From NCBI GenBank assembly GCA_028223395.1, contig JAOIUG010000009.1, positions 1 through 50,793 of the forward strand: 50,793 bases of DNA, written 5' to 3'. The notes beneath the pieces are model-generated. The model was not told where the DNA came from. It worked only from the letters and a program-made list of their open reading frames with translations, and did no database searches. Every line of letters starts with the position of its first letter. The stretch's first letter is position 1. Below, piece by piece: positions 43,524 through 50,793 of the stretch. The translations under genes were made by a program, and so were the position numbers. Origin of the DNA: Shewanella sp. (GTDB taxonomy: Bacteria > Pseudomonadota > Gammaproteobacteria > Enterobacterales > Shewanellaceae).

Positions 43524-44692
43524 TAGTTCGCCTCTTCTTGTTTAACGCTGGGTAATGGGTGCCACTTCATCTGGCTTTGGCTAGCACTAACAGCCCCTTC
43601 AATAAAAGCCATACCCGCCACGGCAGCTTCAATACCGGGAAGATCAAGGCTGAGTGCGTTATCAGGACGTTGATCGAGTTTAGCGTTGAGCTTAACGGCA
43701 AATTGTTTATAAATATTGGCAAAAGCTTCAATGTAACCTTCCGGATGCCCAGCTGGCGTGCGAGTACAAGCTATCGCAAGAGGACTGATTGCCCCGACGC
43801 CGGTGCGGATCACTGTGCTTGTATTGGGTGATTTAATCGTGAGGCTATTGGGCTCCATTTGAGACCATTCAAGGCTGGCTTTATCGCCGTAAACTCTTAA
43901 AGAAAGCCGGTTTTCTTCACCAATCGCAATTTGGCTACTCAGGAGTGTGCCATGAGCGCCGCAATTAAAACGCAGCATGATTTGAGCATCATCATCCAGT
44001 TGGCGGCCGGTGACATTAGAGCTCAAGTTTGCACAGACTTGCTCAATAGATAAACCACTGACATATTCAGCCAAGTTGGCGGCATGTACGCCAATATCAC
44101 CCACGCAGCAACTGCTTCCTGATTGTGCGGGATCTAATCGCCAGGCGGCTTGTTTGCTGTCTTCATCTTCTGGTGAAGATAACCAGCCTTGAGAGTACTC
44201 CACGAGGACTTTACGAATGCTACCTAGCTCACCGATGGCGATTCTATGCTTAGCCTCTTTGACCATTGGATAGCCGTTGTAGGTGTGAGTGAGTGCATAA
44301 AGCAAGTCAGTGTTATTTAACTGTTGCTTGAGTGCTAGCACTTGGGGAAGATCAAGCGTGGCTGGTTTATCACAAATAACGTGAAAGCCATATTTCAGCG
44401 CCATGCTGGCAACAGGGTAATGTAAATGATTGGGCGTGACGATAACCACCACGTCCATACGTGTGTTGTCATCGAGTTTTGACTCTTCTACAAACATTTG
44501 CTCATAGCTTACGTAGCAACGGTTGTCGGGTAAATAAAGCGCTTGCCCTGATACCACTGACTTTAATGGATCTGCACTAAAAGCACCGCAGACTAACTCG
44601 TAATGTCCATCTAATCGTGCTGCCATTCTGTGGATTTCGCCGATAAAGGCGCCTTGTCCACCCCCGACCATTCCCATTCTTATTTTGCGCAT
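43523..44692 (-). CDS. Gfo/Idh/MocA family oxidoreductase
   Basis: This 389-residue NAD(P)-dependent sugar dehydrogenase has the nucleotide-binding MGMVGGGQGAFIG (about 6-18), TPNHLHYPVA and the catalytic lysine motif CDKPATLD (K109). The C-terminal beta-sheet substrate domain contains GDIGVHAANLAEYVSGL. It begins the minus-strand operon and is divergent from the PAS-AraC regulator, 359 bases away, which probably controls it. Confidence 0.88.
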   Translation of the reverse strand: MRKIRMGMVGGGQGAFIGEIHRMAARLDGHYELVCGAFSADPLKSVVSGQALYLPDNRCYVSYEQMFVEESKLDDNTRMDVVVIVTPNHLHYPVASMALKYGFHVICDKPATLDLPQVLALKQQLNNTDLLYALTHTYNGYPMVKEAKHRIAIGELGSIRKVLVEYSQGWLSSPEDEDSKQAAWRLDPAQSGSSCCVGDIGVHAANLAEYVSGLSIEQVCANLSSNVTGRQLDDDAQIMLRFNCGAHGTLLSSQIAIGEENRLSLRVYGDKASLEWSQMEPNSLTIKSPNTSTVIRTGVGAISPLAIACTRTPAGHPEGYIEAFANIYKQFAVKLNAKLDQRPDNALSLDLPGIEAAVAGMAFIEGAVSASQSQMKWHPLPSVKQEEAN

Positions 44693-45051
44693 TTGAAGCC
44701 TAATTGGGTTGTCACGTTCAATTCATGTTAACTAAGTGTTGCGATTAAGGGTATTATGATTTCGGTTTTTTATATAACAAAATCGGCGTAGAAGATTTCA
44801 TGTTCTGTATACTTATTCATCGCGGTGACATAAATTAATGCGATTAAACAGGATGTAACTAAGCGCTGTTGATCTTTCACGGTTGTTTTTGCCGCGAATT
44901 ACTGGGCTATTTTGGCAAGGCAAAGGTGGTGCAGTTAAGGCATAGCCCACGTCTTGGTTTTTAACGCCGCGTGAAAGCATTGGATTTGAAAGAGCGAAGC
45001 TTGAGAGAGTAATTGATCCTGCTCGTGCATGATCAGTACCGGGAGATAATG
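44693..45051. other. Divergent promoter region between the sugar operon and its AraC regulator
   Basis: These 359 bases should hold the operators of both divergent transcripts. An AT-rich block around 44758-44810 carries TTTCGG and AATCGG half-repeats, a possible AraC site. I could not define a clear -35/-10. A 91-codon minus-strand ORF (44813-45088) overlaps the regulator start and lacks protein-like features; I leave it out. Confidence 0.5.
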
Positions 45052-45792
45052 ATGCAACAGCGCAGTAAATGGCCTGAAGAATTAGCACAGATATCGTTGC
45101 TTAAACAATTGGTGGAAGCATTTGATCTTATGCCTGATATTTTATTTTGGGTTAAAGATCATAATAATCGTTTTGTGTATGCCAATCAGAGTTTTCTTGA
45201 GCATGTTGGCGTGCATTCACAAGCTCAGATTTATCACTGTAATGATTTTGATTTTTCTGAGCCACATATTGCACGGCAGTTTATTCGTGACGATCAAAAA
45301 GTGATGCAAGGGAAACCTGTGACAGATCGTTTGGAAATGAATTACTTAAAAGGGCAAGAGTTAGCGTGGTTTATTACCTCAAAAAGGCCATTATTTAATG
45401 AGGACGGCGACCTTGTTGGCTCGTATGGCGTGTCGCGTCATTTACAGAAAACGTCATTAACATTGAGCAGTATAGATGCGCTTAATGTGCCGGTGACATT
45501 TATTAAAGAAAACTATCAACAGCCGATAAGTTTAACCGAGCTTGCCCACGCGGCGCATCTGTCTATTAGTGCACTCGAGCGGCGATTTAGTAAGCATTTA
45601 GGGCAAACTCCCAAGCAATTTATTAACGAGGTTAGGTTAGAGAATGCTCGTCGATTGTTAATCGAAACCAATGATGGGATCGCTAACATAGCACAGGAGA
45701 CGGGTTTTAATGATCACAGCTATTTCAGTCGCCAGTTTCAGCGTTTATTTGGTAAATCGCCCTCTAAATTTCGACAGGAACACTGTAGTTAG
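45052..45792 (+). CDS. PAS-domain AraC family transcriptional regulator
   Basis: This 246-residue regulator has an N-terminal PAS domain (about 15-130, with ILFWVKDHNNRFVYANQSFLEHVG) and a C-terminal AraC double HTH (about 145-245) with ISLTELAHAAHLSISALERRF and IAQETGFNDHSYFSRQFQRLFGKSPSKFR. The PAS domain probably binds a small ligand in place of the usual AraC cupin. The ATG at 45052 is chosen because GGGAG lies 6 bases upstream; a TTG at 45013 and an ATG at 45049 are in the same frame. It is divergent from the sugar operon and overlaps the TauE gene by 4 bases, tail to tail. Confidence 0.85.
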   Translation: MQQRSKWPEELAQISLLKQLVEAFDLMPDILFWVKDHNNRFVYANQSFLEHVGVHSQAQIYHCNDFDFSEPHIARQFIRDDQKVMQGKPVTDRLEMNYLKGQELAWFITSKRPLFNEDGDLVGSYGVSRHLQKTSLTLSSIDALNVPVTFIKENYQQPISLTELAHAAHLSISALERRFSKHLGQTPKQFINEVRLENARRLLIETNDGIANIAQETGFNDHSYFSRQFQRLFGKSPSKFRQEHCS

Positions 45793-46517
45793 CTAAGTTC
45801 GATAATCGATTTTACAGCCAAGATCAGTGCGCTGAAACTGCAAAGTATAAGAGTAAAGGTTCTGATTTTTTGTTTGTCGATTTTACCAACTAACCGGCCA
45901 GCCACCACGTAACCGAGGATCACCGACGGCAACAGCATAAGCGACACCCATAAATGCTCGAGCTTAAGTAAACCTGTCGCTGCGAGTATCGCTAGGGCAA
46001 TCAACGAACTGAAAATGAAAAATGCTGAGAGCGCCGCCCGAAACTGCGCCGCATCTTTACCCGCGAGCAATATGGCTAATGGTGGACCACCAATGGCCGC
46101 GATATTGCCAAATATTCCAGATAAGACTCCGGCAATAAAAAGCGATAATCGATTAACCGGTAGGCTAAATTTTAATACACTTAATGTGACCGCTAGCGCG
46201 ACGATGGCGGCTATTGCTAAGCCGAGAATGGGCTGCGGTGCAAGCAAGATAAGCATCGCCCCCAACAAGCCACCTGGGATGCGCCCGAGTAAAGCGTATT
46301 GTAAGCCATTAAATTCTAACTGACCGCGCTCTCTAAACAGTGTTAATGCAGCAATAGAAAACCCCATCATAATAACGGGGCCGGGGACTAACGAAGGGTC
46401 GACAATATAAAGCAGCGGACTGGCGACGACTGCCAAGCCAAAACCAATTAAGCTTTGGGTTAATGCACCGCAAAATATGATCAATGAAGCTAAAAGTAAT
46501 GTGCTTGGATCTAACAT
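45789..46517 (-). CDS. TauE/SafE family permease
   Basis: This 242-residue protein with about seven to eight hydrophobic segments belongs to the TauE/SafE (DUF81) family of anion and organosulfonate exporters. Typical features are the inverted repeats: GALTQSLIGFGLAVVASPLL at the N-terminus and SGIFGNIAAIGGPPLAILL in the second half. The substrate is unknown. It lies 66 bases downstream of metJ on the same strand and converges with the AraC gene. Confidence 0.82.
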   Translation of the reverse strand: MLDPSTLLLASLIIFCGALTQSLIGFGLAVVASPLLYIVDPSLVPGPVIMMGFSIAALTLFRERGQLEFNGLQYALLGRIPGGLLGAMLILLAPQPILGLAIAAIVALAVTLSVLKFSLPVNRLSLFIAGVLSGIFGNIAAIGGPPLAILLAGKDAAQFRAALSAFFIFSSLIALAILAATGLLKLEHLWVSLMLLPSVILGYVVAGRLVGKIDKQKIRTFTLILCSFSALILAVKSIIELS

Positions 46518-46583
46518 TGTCTCGTCCCACAGTGAACATCATTAGCAAGGTGGAGAAAATCTCGAGAATAATGGCCCTTACAT

Positions 46584-46898
46584 TTACTCTAGCTCTTCCC
46601 ATTCTATGCCCATTTCATCCATGAGGCGTTTAACTTCCGCAGGCATGCTGTCAGGCTTATCTTTAGATAAATCGCCATCGTTAGGCAAGGGTTGACCTGT
46701 GTATGCATGTAAAAAAGCTTCACAGAGTAGTTCGCTGTTGGTGGCATGACGCAAGTTGTTGACCTGGCGACGTGTGCGCTCATCGGTAAGCACCTTGAGT
46801 ACTTTTAAAGGAATAGAGACAGTAATTTTTTTCACTTGCTCATTCTTTTTTCCGTGTTCAGCATATGGGCTGATATAATCGCCGTTCCACTCAGTCAT
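46584..46898 (-). CDS. metJ: Methionine repressor MetJ
   Basis: This 104-residue ribbon-helix-helix repressor binds S-adenosylmethionine as co-repressor and represses the met regulon. The DNA-binding ribbon is [15 protein letters not shown], followed by [28 protein letters not shown], almost identical to E. coli. The frame is open to 46958, but the ATG at 46898 gives the canonical N-terminus [18 protein letters not shown] and has AGGTGAG upstream. It is divergent from metB with met boxes between, so it is autoregulated. Confidence 0.96.
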   Translation of the reverse strand: MTEWNGDYISPYAEHGKKNEQVKKITVSIPLKVLKVLTDERTRRQVNNLRHATNSELLCEAFLHAYTGQPLPNDGDLSKDKPDSMPAEVKRLMDEMGIEWEELE

Positions 46899-46990
46899 TG
46901 ACTCACCTGTAATTTTAAAATGCGGAGCAGATTCTAACCCCTTATGCTGTACAGTCAAATTATTGCCCCTATTTTATGACAAATGCAAAT

Positions 46991-47022
46991 AGATTTCTAA
47001 ATGCTTGGACGTCTAAACGGCT
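46991..47022. promoter_or_regulatory. Tandem met boxes, first group (MetJ operator)
   Basis: Four adjacent 8-base met boxes: AGATTTCT, AAATGCTT, GGACGTCT, AAACGGCT. The consensus is AGACGTCT; the third is the best match. MetJ dimers bind such boxes cooperatively. The group lies on the metJ side of the promoter. Confidence 0.8.
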
Positions 47023-47030
47023 AAATTTGG

Positions 47031-47059
47031 TTGACGAGGGAAGATTGCTTCGGTAGATT
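47031..47059 (+). promoter_or_regulatory. metB-metL promoter
   Basis: TTGACG at 47031-47036 and TAGATT at 47054-47059 are separated by 17 bases, a good sigma-70 layout. The -10 and start region lies against the second met box group, so MetJ binding would block RNA polymerase. Confidence 0.7.
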
Positions 47060-47076
47060 CAGACGTCTAGACATCC
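47053..47076. promoter_or_regulatory. Tandem met boxes, second group (MetJ operator)
   Basis: Three adjacent 8-mers: GTAGATTC, AGACGTCT (perfect consensus, 47061-47068) and AGACATCC. They overlap the -10 box and transcription start region of metB. Confidence 0.85.
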
Positions 47077-47106
47077 CTAATCAAAAAGTAACATGAGGAG
47101 TAGTAC

Positions 47107-48267
47107 ATGAGAGAGCGTAAATTAGCCACAATCGCGGTGCGCCAAGGTATTGAATCAGACAGCCAACACGGTGCTGTTGTCCCGCCAATTTACCTCTCAA
47201 CTAACTACGCCTTCGATGGCCATAAAAATCCAAGAGCATTTGATTATAGCCGCTCGGGTAACCCGACTCGCTCTATAGTTGGCGACGCCATTGCCAACTT
47301 AGAAAATGGTTGTACCGGTGTTGTCACATGCACAGGCATGGCGGCAATCACTTTAGTCACCAGTTTGCTTGGCCCAGATGATTTATTAGTTGTGCCACAC
47401 GATTGCTATGGTGGCAGTTACCGCTTATTTACTAACTTGGCAAAGAAAGGTCAATTTAAGCTGGCAGTGATTGATCAAACAGATCCGGCGGCGTTAGAGC
47501 AGGCGATTGCACAAAAGCCTAAAATGGTGTGGCTAGAAACCCCGTCAAACCCATTATTACGCGTAGTTGATATCAATGCGATAAGTCAGGCAAGCCATGA
47601 TGTGGGAGCCTTGGTTGTGGTTGATAACACTTTTTTATCGCCTATTTTGCAGCAACCCTTAGCGTTGGGTGCCGATATTGTGATCCATTCAACCACAAAG
47701 TACATTAATGGTCACAGTGATGTTGTCGGTGGCGCAGTGGTGGCTAAAGACGAACAGTTAGGTGAGCTGCTGCATTGGTGGTCAAACACACTTGGGCTTA
47801 CAGGTGGCGCCTTTGACAGTTATTTGACCTTGCGCGGCATTCGTACACTTGCTGTGCGGATCCGTGAGCATCAGGCTAACGCACAGCAGATCCTTGCGGC
47901 TTTAACGTCCCACCAAGCGGTGGAAAAGGTTTACTATCCAGGTCTTGCCAGCCACCCTGGTCATGACATTGCTGCTAAACAACAAAAAGGTTTTGGCGCT
48001 ATGCTCAGTTTTGAGCTTAAAGGTGGCGAAGCGCAGCTGGTGGCTTTCTTAGCGGCACTTAAATTCTTTTCGGTTGCTGAAAGCTTAGGGGGAGTGGAAA
48101 GTTTAGTGGCGGTGCCAGCGACCATGACACATCGTGCAATGGACCCTCAAGCCCGCGCAGAAGCTGGTGTTAAAGACACGCTTATTCGCCTTTCTGTTGG
48201 TATTGAAGATGCAGACGATCTTGTTACTGATATTACCGCAGCGCTTAATGCAGCTGCAGCTTGTTAA
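47107..48267 (+). CDS. metB: Cystathionine gamma-synthase
   Basis: This 386-residue PLP enzyme makes cystathionine from O-succinylhomoserine and cysteine in methionine synthesis. The PLP lysine is K198 in IHSTTKYINGHSD. Other family motifs are YSRSGNPTR, CTGMAAIT and the substrate-side SLGGVESLV. The length equals E. coli MetB. A GAGGAG lies about 8 bases before the ATG. It is 15 bases upstream of metL and forms an operon with it. Confidence 0.96.
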   Translation: MRERKLATIAVRQGIESDSQHGAVVPPIYLSTNYAFDGHKNPRAFDYSRSGNPTRSIVGDAIANLENGCTGVVTCTGMAAITLVTSLLGPDDLLVVPHDCYGGSYRLFTNLAKKGQFKLAVIDQTDPAALEQAIAQKPKMVWLETPSNPLLRVVDINAISQASHDVGALVVVDNTFLSPILQQPLALGADIVIHSTTKYINGHSDVVGGAVVAKDEQLGELLHWWSNTLGLTGGAFDSYLTLRGIRTLAVRIREHQANAQQILAALTSHQAVEKVYYPGLASHPGHDIAAKQQKGFGAMLSFELKGGEAQLVAFLAALKFFSVAESLGGVESLVAVPATMTHRAMDPQARAEAGVKDTLIRLSVGIEDADDLVTDITAALNAAAAC

Positions 48268-48282
48268 TTAAAGAGGTTTAGG

Positions 48283-50676
48283 ATGACACGTTGTCACTTA
48301 CATAAATTTGGTGGCTCAAGTTTAGCTGATGCTGATTGCTATCGCCGCGTCGCGCATATTCTTCTGACCCACGGTAACAGTGATGACTTAGTCGTGGTGT
48401 CTGCTGCCGGAAAAAGCACCAATTTTCTCTATCGGTTGCTGGCGTTAAGTACAGGGCAACAGCTTTGGCAAGAAGAGTTGCAAACGTTGATAAGCTATCA
48501 GCAAAAGCTGATCGAGCAGCTGTTATCCAATGAACAAGCCCGTTTGCTTAGAGAGCGGTTATCCAATGATAAAGCGCAGCTGTTAAGTTTATTGTCGCTC
48601 AATGAGATTAACGACTATCAAAGCAACCAGGTGGTGAGCTTTGGTGAGCGTTGGTCGTCACGTTTGCTGGCGGCGTTGTTGCGTGAGTCTGGGGTTGCAG
48701 CATCTGATGTAGATGCGCGGACACTATTGATTGCAGATGAAGGCGCAGTACCACAGATTAGATTGCAAGAATCACGTCAAAGAGTACAAAAATCAATCGC
48801 CGCTCATCCTAATGAACGACTGATCATAACTGGCTTTATTTGTGCCAACACACAAGGCGACACATTACTATTGGGTCGTAACGGTTCAGATTTTAGCGCA
48901 ACATTAATTGCCAGCTTGGCAGATATTGAAAGAGTCACTATTTGGACTGATGTAGAGGGCGTATTTAACGCCGATCCAAACAAGATTAATGATGCAACAC
49001 TGCTGAGCAGCTTGTCGTTAGATGAAGCCAATCGTTTAGCGCACTTAGGCTCGCCAGTATTGCATAACCGAACTTTACAGCCACTATTTGATACCCAAGT
49101 TAGCCTAGCTGTGCGCTCTAGCTATGCGTCTCATACTGACTTTACTTTAATTGCCCCTAAAAGCTCATCAGCCAGTGCGCCCGTTGTGACCAATTTAAAC
49201 AGTGTGTCACTGTTTAATATCAAATTAGAAGGGCAGTGTACGCAGCTGCTAGATTTACTCACTCATGCCGGTTTATATCCACTGGCGTATTGGTCTTTAG
49301 GTCAACAACGGGTTGAGCTAACCGTGACGCTTGAAAACCAAAAGCAAGTGCAAACGCTACTCGATACCCACCGTGATGCATTAGGGATTATGAGCTCTGA
49401 TGTCAGAGATGATTTAGGCTTGGTGGCACTGGTTAGCGCTGACGCTGACTTATACCGCCGTGGCTTTGCTCGATTACTGAGTCGCAATGCTCGGCCTCTC
49501 TTTAATGATGGCATGAGTTTAGTGACATTAGTGCCGCAGCATGAAGTGAATTTGTTGACACAAAAAGTGCATCGTCGCTGTGCTGGCCCGCGTAAACGCA
49601 TCGGTGTGTTGTTATTGGGCGTGGGTAATATTGGACAAGCGTGGATTGAGCTGTTTGGCGCAGCCAGAGCGGCCTTAAACAAAGAACTCGAAGCCAGTGT
49701 GGAGTTGGTGGGCTTGGTGAGTTCACGTAAAGCTTTGATTAGTCATCAAGCGATAGATCTTGATAACTGGCAAACAACATTTGAGCAGCAAGCCAGCTCT
49801 TGGCAGTACAGCCATTTGTTTGATGACTTGCAAGCCATCGACTGCGATGAAATTGTTGGGCTTGATATTAGTGCAAGTGCTGATTTAACCTTGCAATACC
49901 CTGAGTTTTTTGCCCGTGGTATTCATTTAGTGAGCGCAAATAAGCTTGCAGGTTCGGGCCCGTTATCTTTTTATCAAGCGCTAAAAAACCAATTGGGTCA
50001 TCGCCGGCTATTTTGGCGTTATAACGCCAGTTGTGGCGCTGGTTTACCCATACAGCATGCGATGAATGATCTGCATAATAGTGGCGATACAATAGACGCG
50101 ATTGGGGGAATATTTTCAGGAACCTTGTGTTGGTTATTTGAAAAATATGACGCCGTTAAACCTTTCTCTGAATGGGTAATAGAGGCGCGAGGCTTAGGGA
50201 TCACTGAGCCTGATCCTCGCGATGACTTGTCTGGCCGTGACATGCAAAGAAAGTTGCTCATCTTGGCACGAGAAATGGGATTAGCGATTGAATTAGAAGA
50301 TATTACGTTAAAATCATTAGTGCCAGATGAGCTTGCAAAGTTACCATTGGAGGCGTTTTTATCACGGATTAACGAACTTGACGTTGTGATGCTGCAACAA
50401 TATCAGGCCGCTGCAGAGCAAGATAAAGTGCTGCGTTATGTGGCAGCGTTAGAGAGAATTGACGGCGAGTTCAAAGCTGAAGTGAGCTTGCAATGGGTTG
50501 ATAATAGCCACCCGTACGCTAATTTAACCCCTGGCGATAATGTATTTGTGATCCGCAGTCAATTTTATCAAGATAACCCATTGATTATCCGTGGTCCTGG
50601 TGCCGGTCGTCAGGTAACTGCTGCAGCTGTGCAGTCGGATCTGGTGCAGATCTGCCGCGATCTATTGCAAGAGTAA
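48283..50676 (+). CDS. metL: Bifunctional aspartate kinase II / homoserine dehydrogenase II
   Basis: This 797-residue fusion catalyses the first and third steps from aspartate to homoserine. The N-terminal kinase has HKFGGSSLADADCYRRV and NGSDFSATLIASL; a central regulatory linker (about 290-440) lacks a clear intact ACT pair, as in MetL, which is not inhibited by threonine. The dehydrogenase starts with VLLLGVGNIGQAWIELF and has SANKLAGSG, YNASCGAGLPI and GIFSGTLCWLF, with the catalytic DLSGRDMQRK. The length matches E. coli MetL (810) closely. It is controlled by MetJ through the metB promoter. Confidence 0.96.
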   Translation: MTRCHLHKFGGSSLADADCYRRVAHILLTHGNSDDLVVVSAAGKSTNFLYRLLALSTGQQLWQEELQTLISYQQKLIEQLLSNEQARLLRERLSNDKAQLLSLLSLNEINDYQSNQVVSFGERWSSRLLAALLRESGVAASDVDARTLLIADEGAVPQIRLQESRQRVQKSIAAHPNERLIITGFICANTQGDTLLLGRNGSDFSATLIASLADIERVTIWTDVEGVFNADPNKINDATLLSSLSLDEANRLAHLGSPVLHNRTLQPLFDTQVSLAVRSSYASHTDFTLIAPKSSSASAPVVTNLNSVSLFNIKLEGQCTQLLDLLTHAGLYPLAYWSLGQQRVELTVTLENQKQVQTLLDTHRDALGIMSSDVRDDLGLVALVSADADLYRRGFARLLSRNARPLFNDGMSLVTLVPQHEVNLLTQKVHRRCAGPRKRIGVLLLGVGNIGQAWIELFGAARAALNKELEASVELVGLVSSRKALISHQAIDLDNWQTTFEQQASSWQYSHLFDDLQAIDCDEIVGLDISASADLTLQYPEFFARGIHLVSANKLAGSGPLSFYQALKNQLGHRRLFWRYNASCGAGLPIQHAMNDLHNSGDTIDAIGGIFSGTLCWLFEKYDAVKPFSEWVIEARGLGITEPDPRDDLSGRDMQRKLLILAREMGLAIELEDITLKSLVPDELAKLPLEAFLSRINELDVVMLQQYQAAAEQDKVLRYVAALERIDGEFKAEVSLQWVDNSHPYANLTPGDNVFVIRSQFYQDNPLIIRGPGAGRQVTAAAVQSDLVQICRDLLQE

Positions 50677-50702
50677 CTTGTTGGGTAAAGGGGTTTATTA
50701 TG

Positions 50703-50735
50703 AGTGCATGCCAGCAATGGGATGCACTTTTTTAT
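50703..50735 (+). terminator. Intrinsic terminator after metL
   Basis: AGTGCAT and ATGCACT, extended inwards with one mismatch, form the stem, followed by TTTTTTATT. It lies about 27 bases past the metL stop, so a downstream gene would need its own promoter. Confidence 0.85.
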
Positions 50736-50793
50736 TAGGGGTTGTTGATCTTTCGAGCTTAGTTTTTGTTCGAATTCAATGATTTTAGTATAA

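Noticed and set aside
44813..45088. 91-codon minus-strand ORF opposite the AraC start
   Set aside because: It overlaps the regulator and its promoter region, has no start signal and shows no protein-like composition.
46333..46602. 89-codon minus-strand ORF between metJ and the TauE gene
   Set aside because: It is largely an out-of-frame shadow of the TauE/SafE gene.
1..50793. Mobile element, prophage or integron
   Set aside because: No transposase, integrase, phage or attachment-site features were found; the repeats seen are short and local.

Overview
The window looks like the chromosome of a gamma-proteobacterium of the Shewanella / Alteromonadales type. The evidence is the MetJ protein with its metB-metL neighbours, the lptD-surA-pdxA-rsmA-apaG-apaH order with amgK-murU-djlA divergent from lptD, a DUF3634 protein, and the photolyase / Cfa-like / DUF3833 cluster. 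The genus is inferred from protein resemblance from memory; no 16S gene is present. I see no rRNA, tRNA, CRISPR array, insertion sequence or phage gene.

Layout. (1) 1-11.6 kb is a mosaic of small units: an AcuI/YhdH-type reductase, a sterol-desaturase-family membrane protein, a VAO/PCMH-type flavoenzyme paired with an AT-rich unknown gene, an M24 peptidase, an FKBP, a DUF1294 protein, an HxlR regulator divergent from a short-chain dehydrogenase whose last codons are frameshifted, a double-cupin protein, an ArsR regulator and a DUF4442 protein. A roughly 820-base gene-free stretch before the M24 gene carries an 11-copy heptanucleotide array. (2) 11.7-12.6 kb is a DUF368 (PopT-type) membrane protein. 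(3) 12.7-22.6 kb is one long, tightly packed cluster: DUF523-DUF1722 protein, MerR regulator, CPD photolyase, SnoaL-like protein, SDR, FAD amine-oxidase-like protein, DUF1365, Cfa-like methyltransferase, DUF2878, chalcone-isomerase-like protein and DUF3833 lipoprotein. It resembles light / singlet-oxygen response regulons. Upstream lie paired TGTACA palindromes around a possible ECF-type promoter. The MerR protein seems to have lost its B12 ligands, and the Cfa-like enzyme has changes in the expected bicarbonate pocket. (4) 22.7-25.7 kb holds two small proteins and a chemoreceptor. (5) 25.7-37.3 kb is conserved core: apaH, apaG, rsmA, pdxA, surA and lptD on the minus strand, then amgK, murU, djlA, a D-2-hydroxyacid dehydrogenase and a LysE exporter on the plus strand. 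(6) 37.4-46.5 kb is a carbohydrate island: Gfo/Idh dehydrogenase, two sugar isomerase/epimerase-like proteins (one a probable lipoprotein), an MFS transporter and a GMC oxidoreductase with a Tat-signal small subunit, divergent from a PAS-AraC regulator, followed by a TauE/SafE permease. It fits periplasmic 3-keto-sugar chemistry. (7) 46.6-50.7 kb is metJ divergent from metB-metL, with tandem met boxes between them.

The most interesting items are the photolyase/Cfa cluster with its altered sensor and altered methyltransferase, the GMC/lipoprotein-isomerase operon, the SDR frameshift at 9.82 kb, the heptamer array at 5.93-6.01 kb, and a small gene at 37.4 kb whose coding-like sequence extends upstream of any normal start codon. 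All family assignments were made by reading the sequence; no database search was run.
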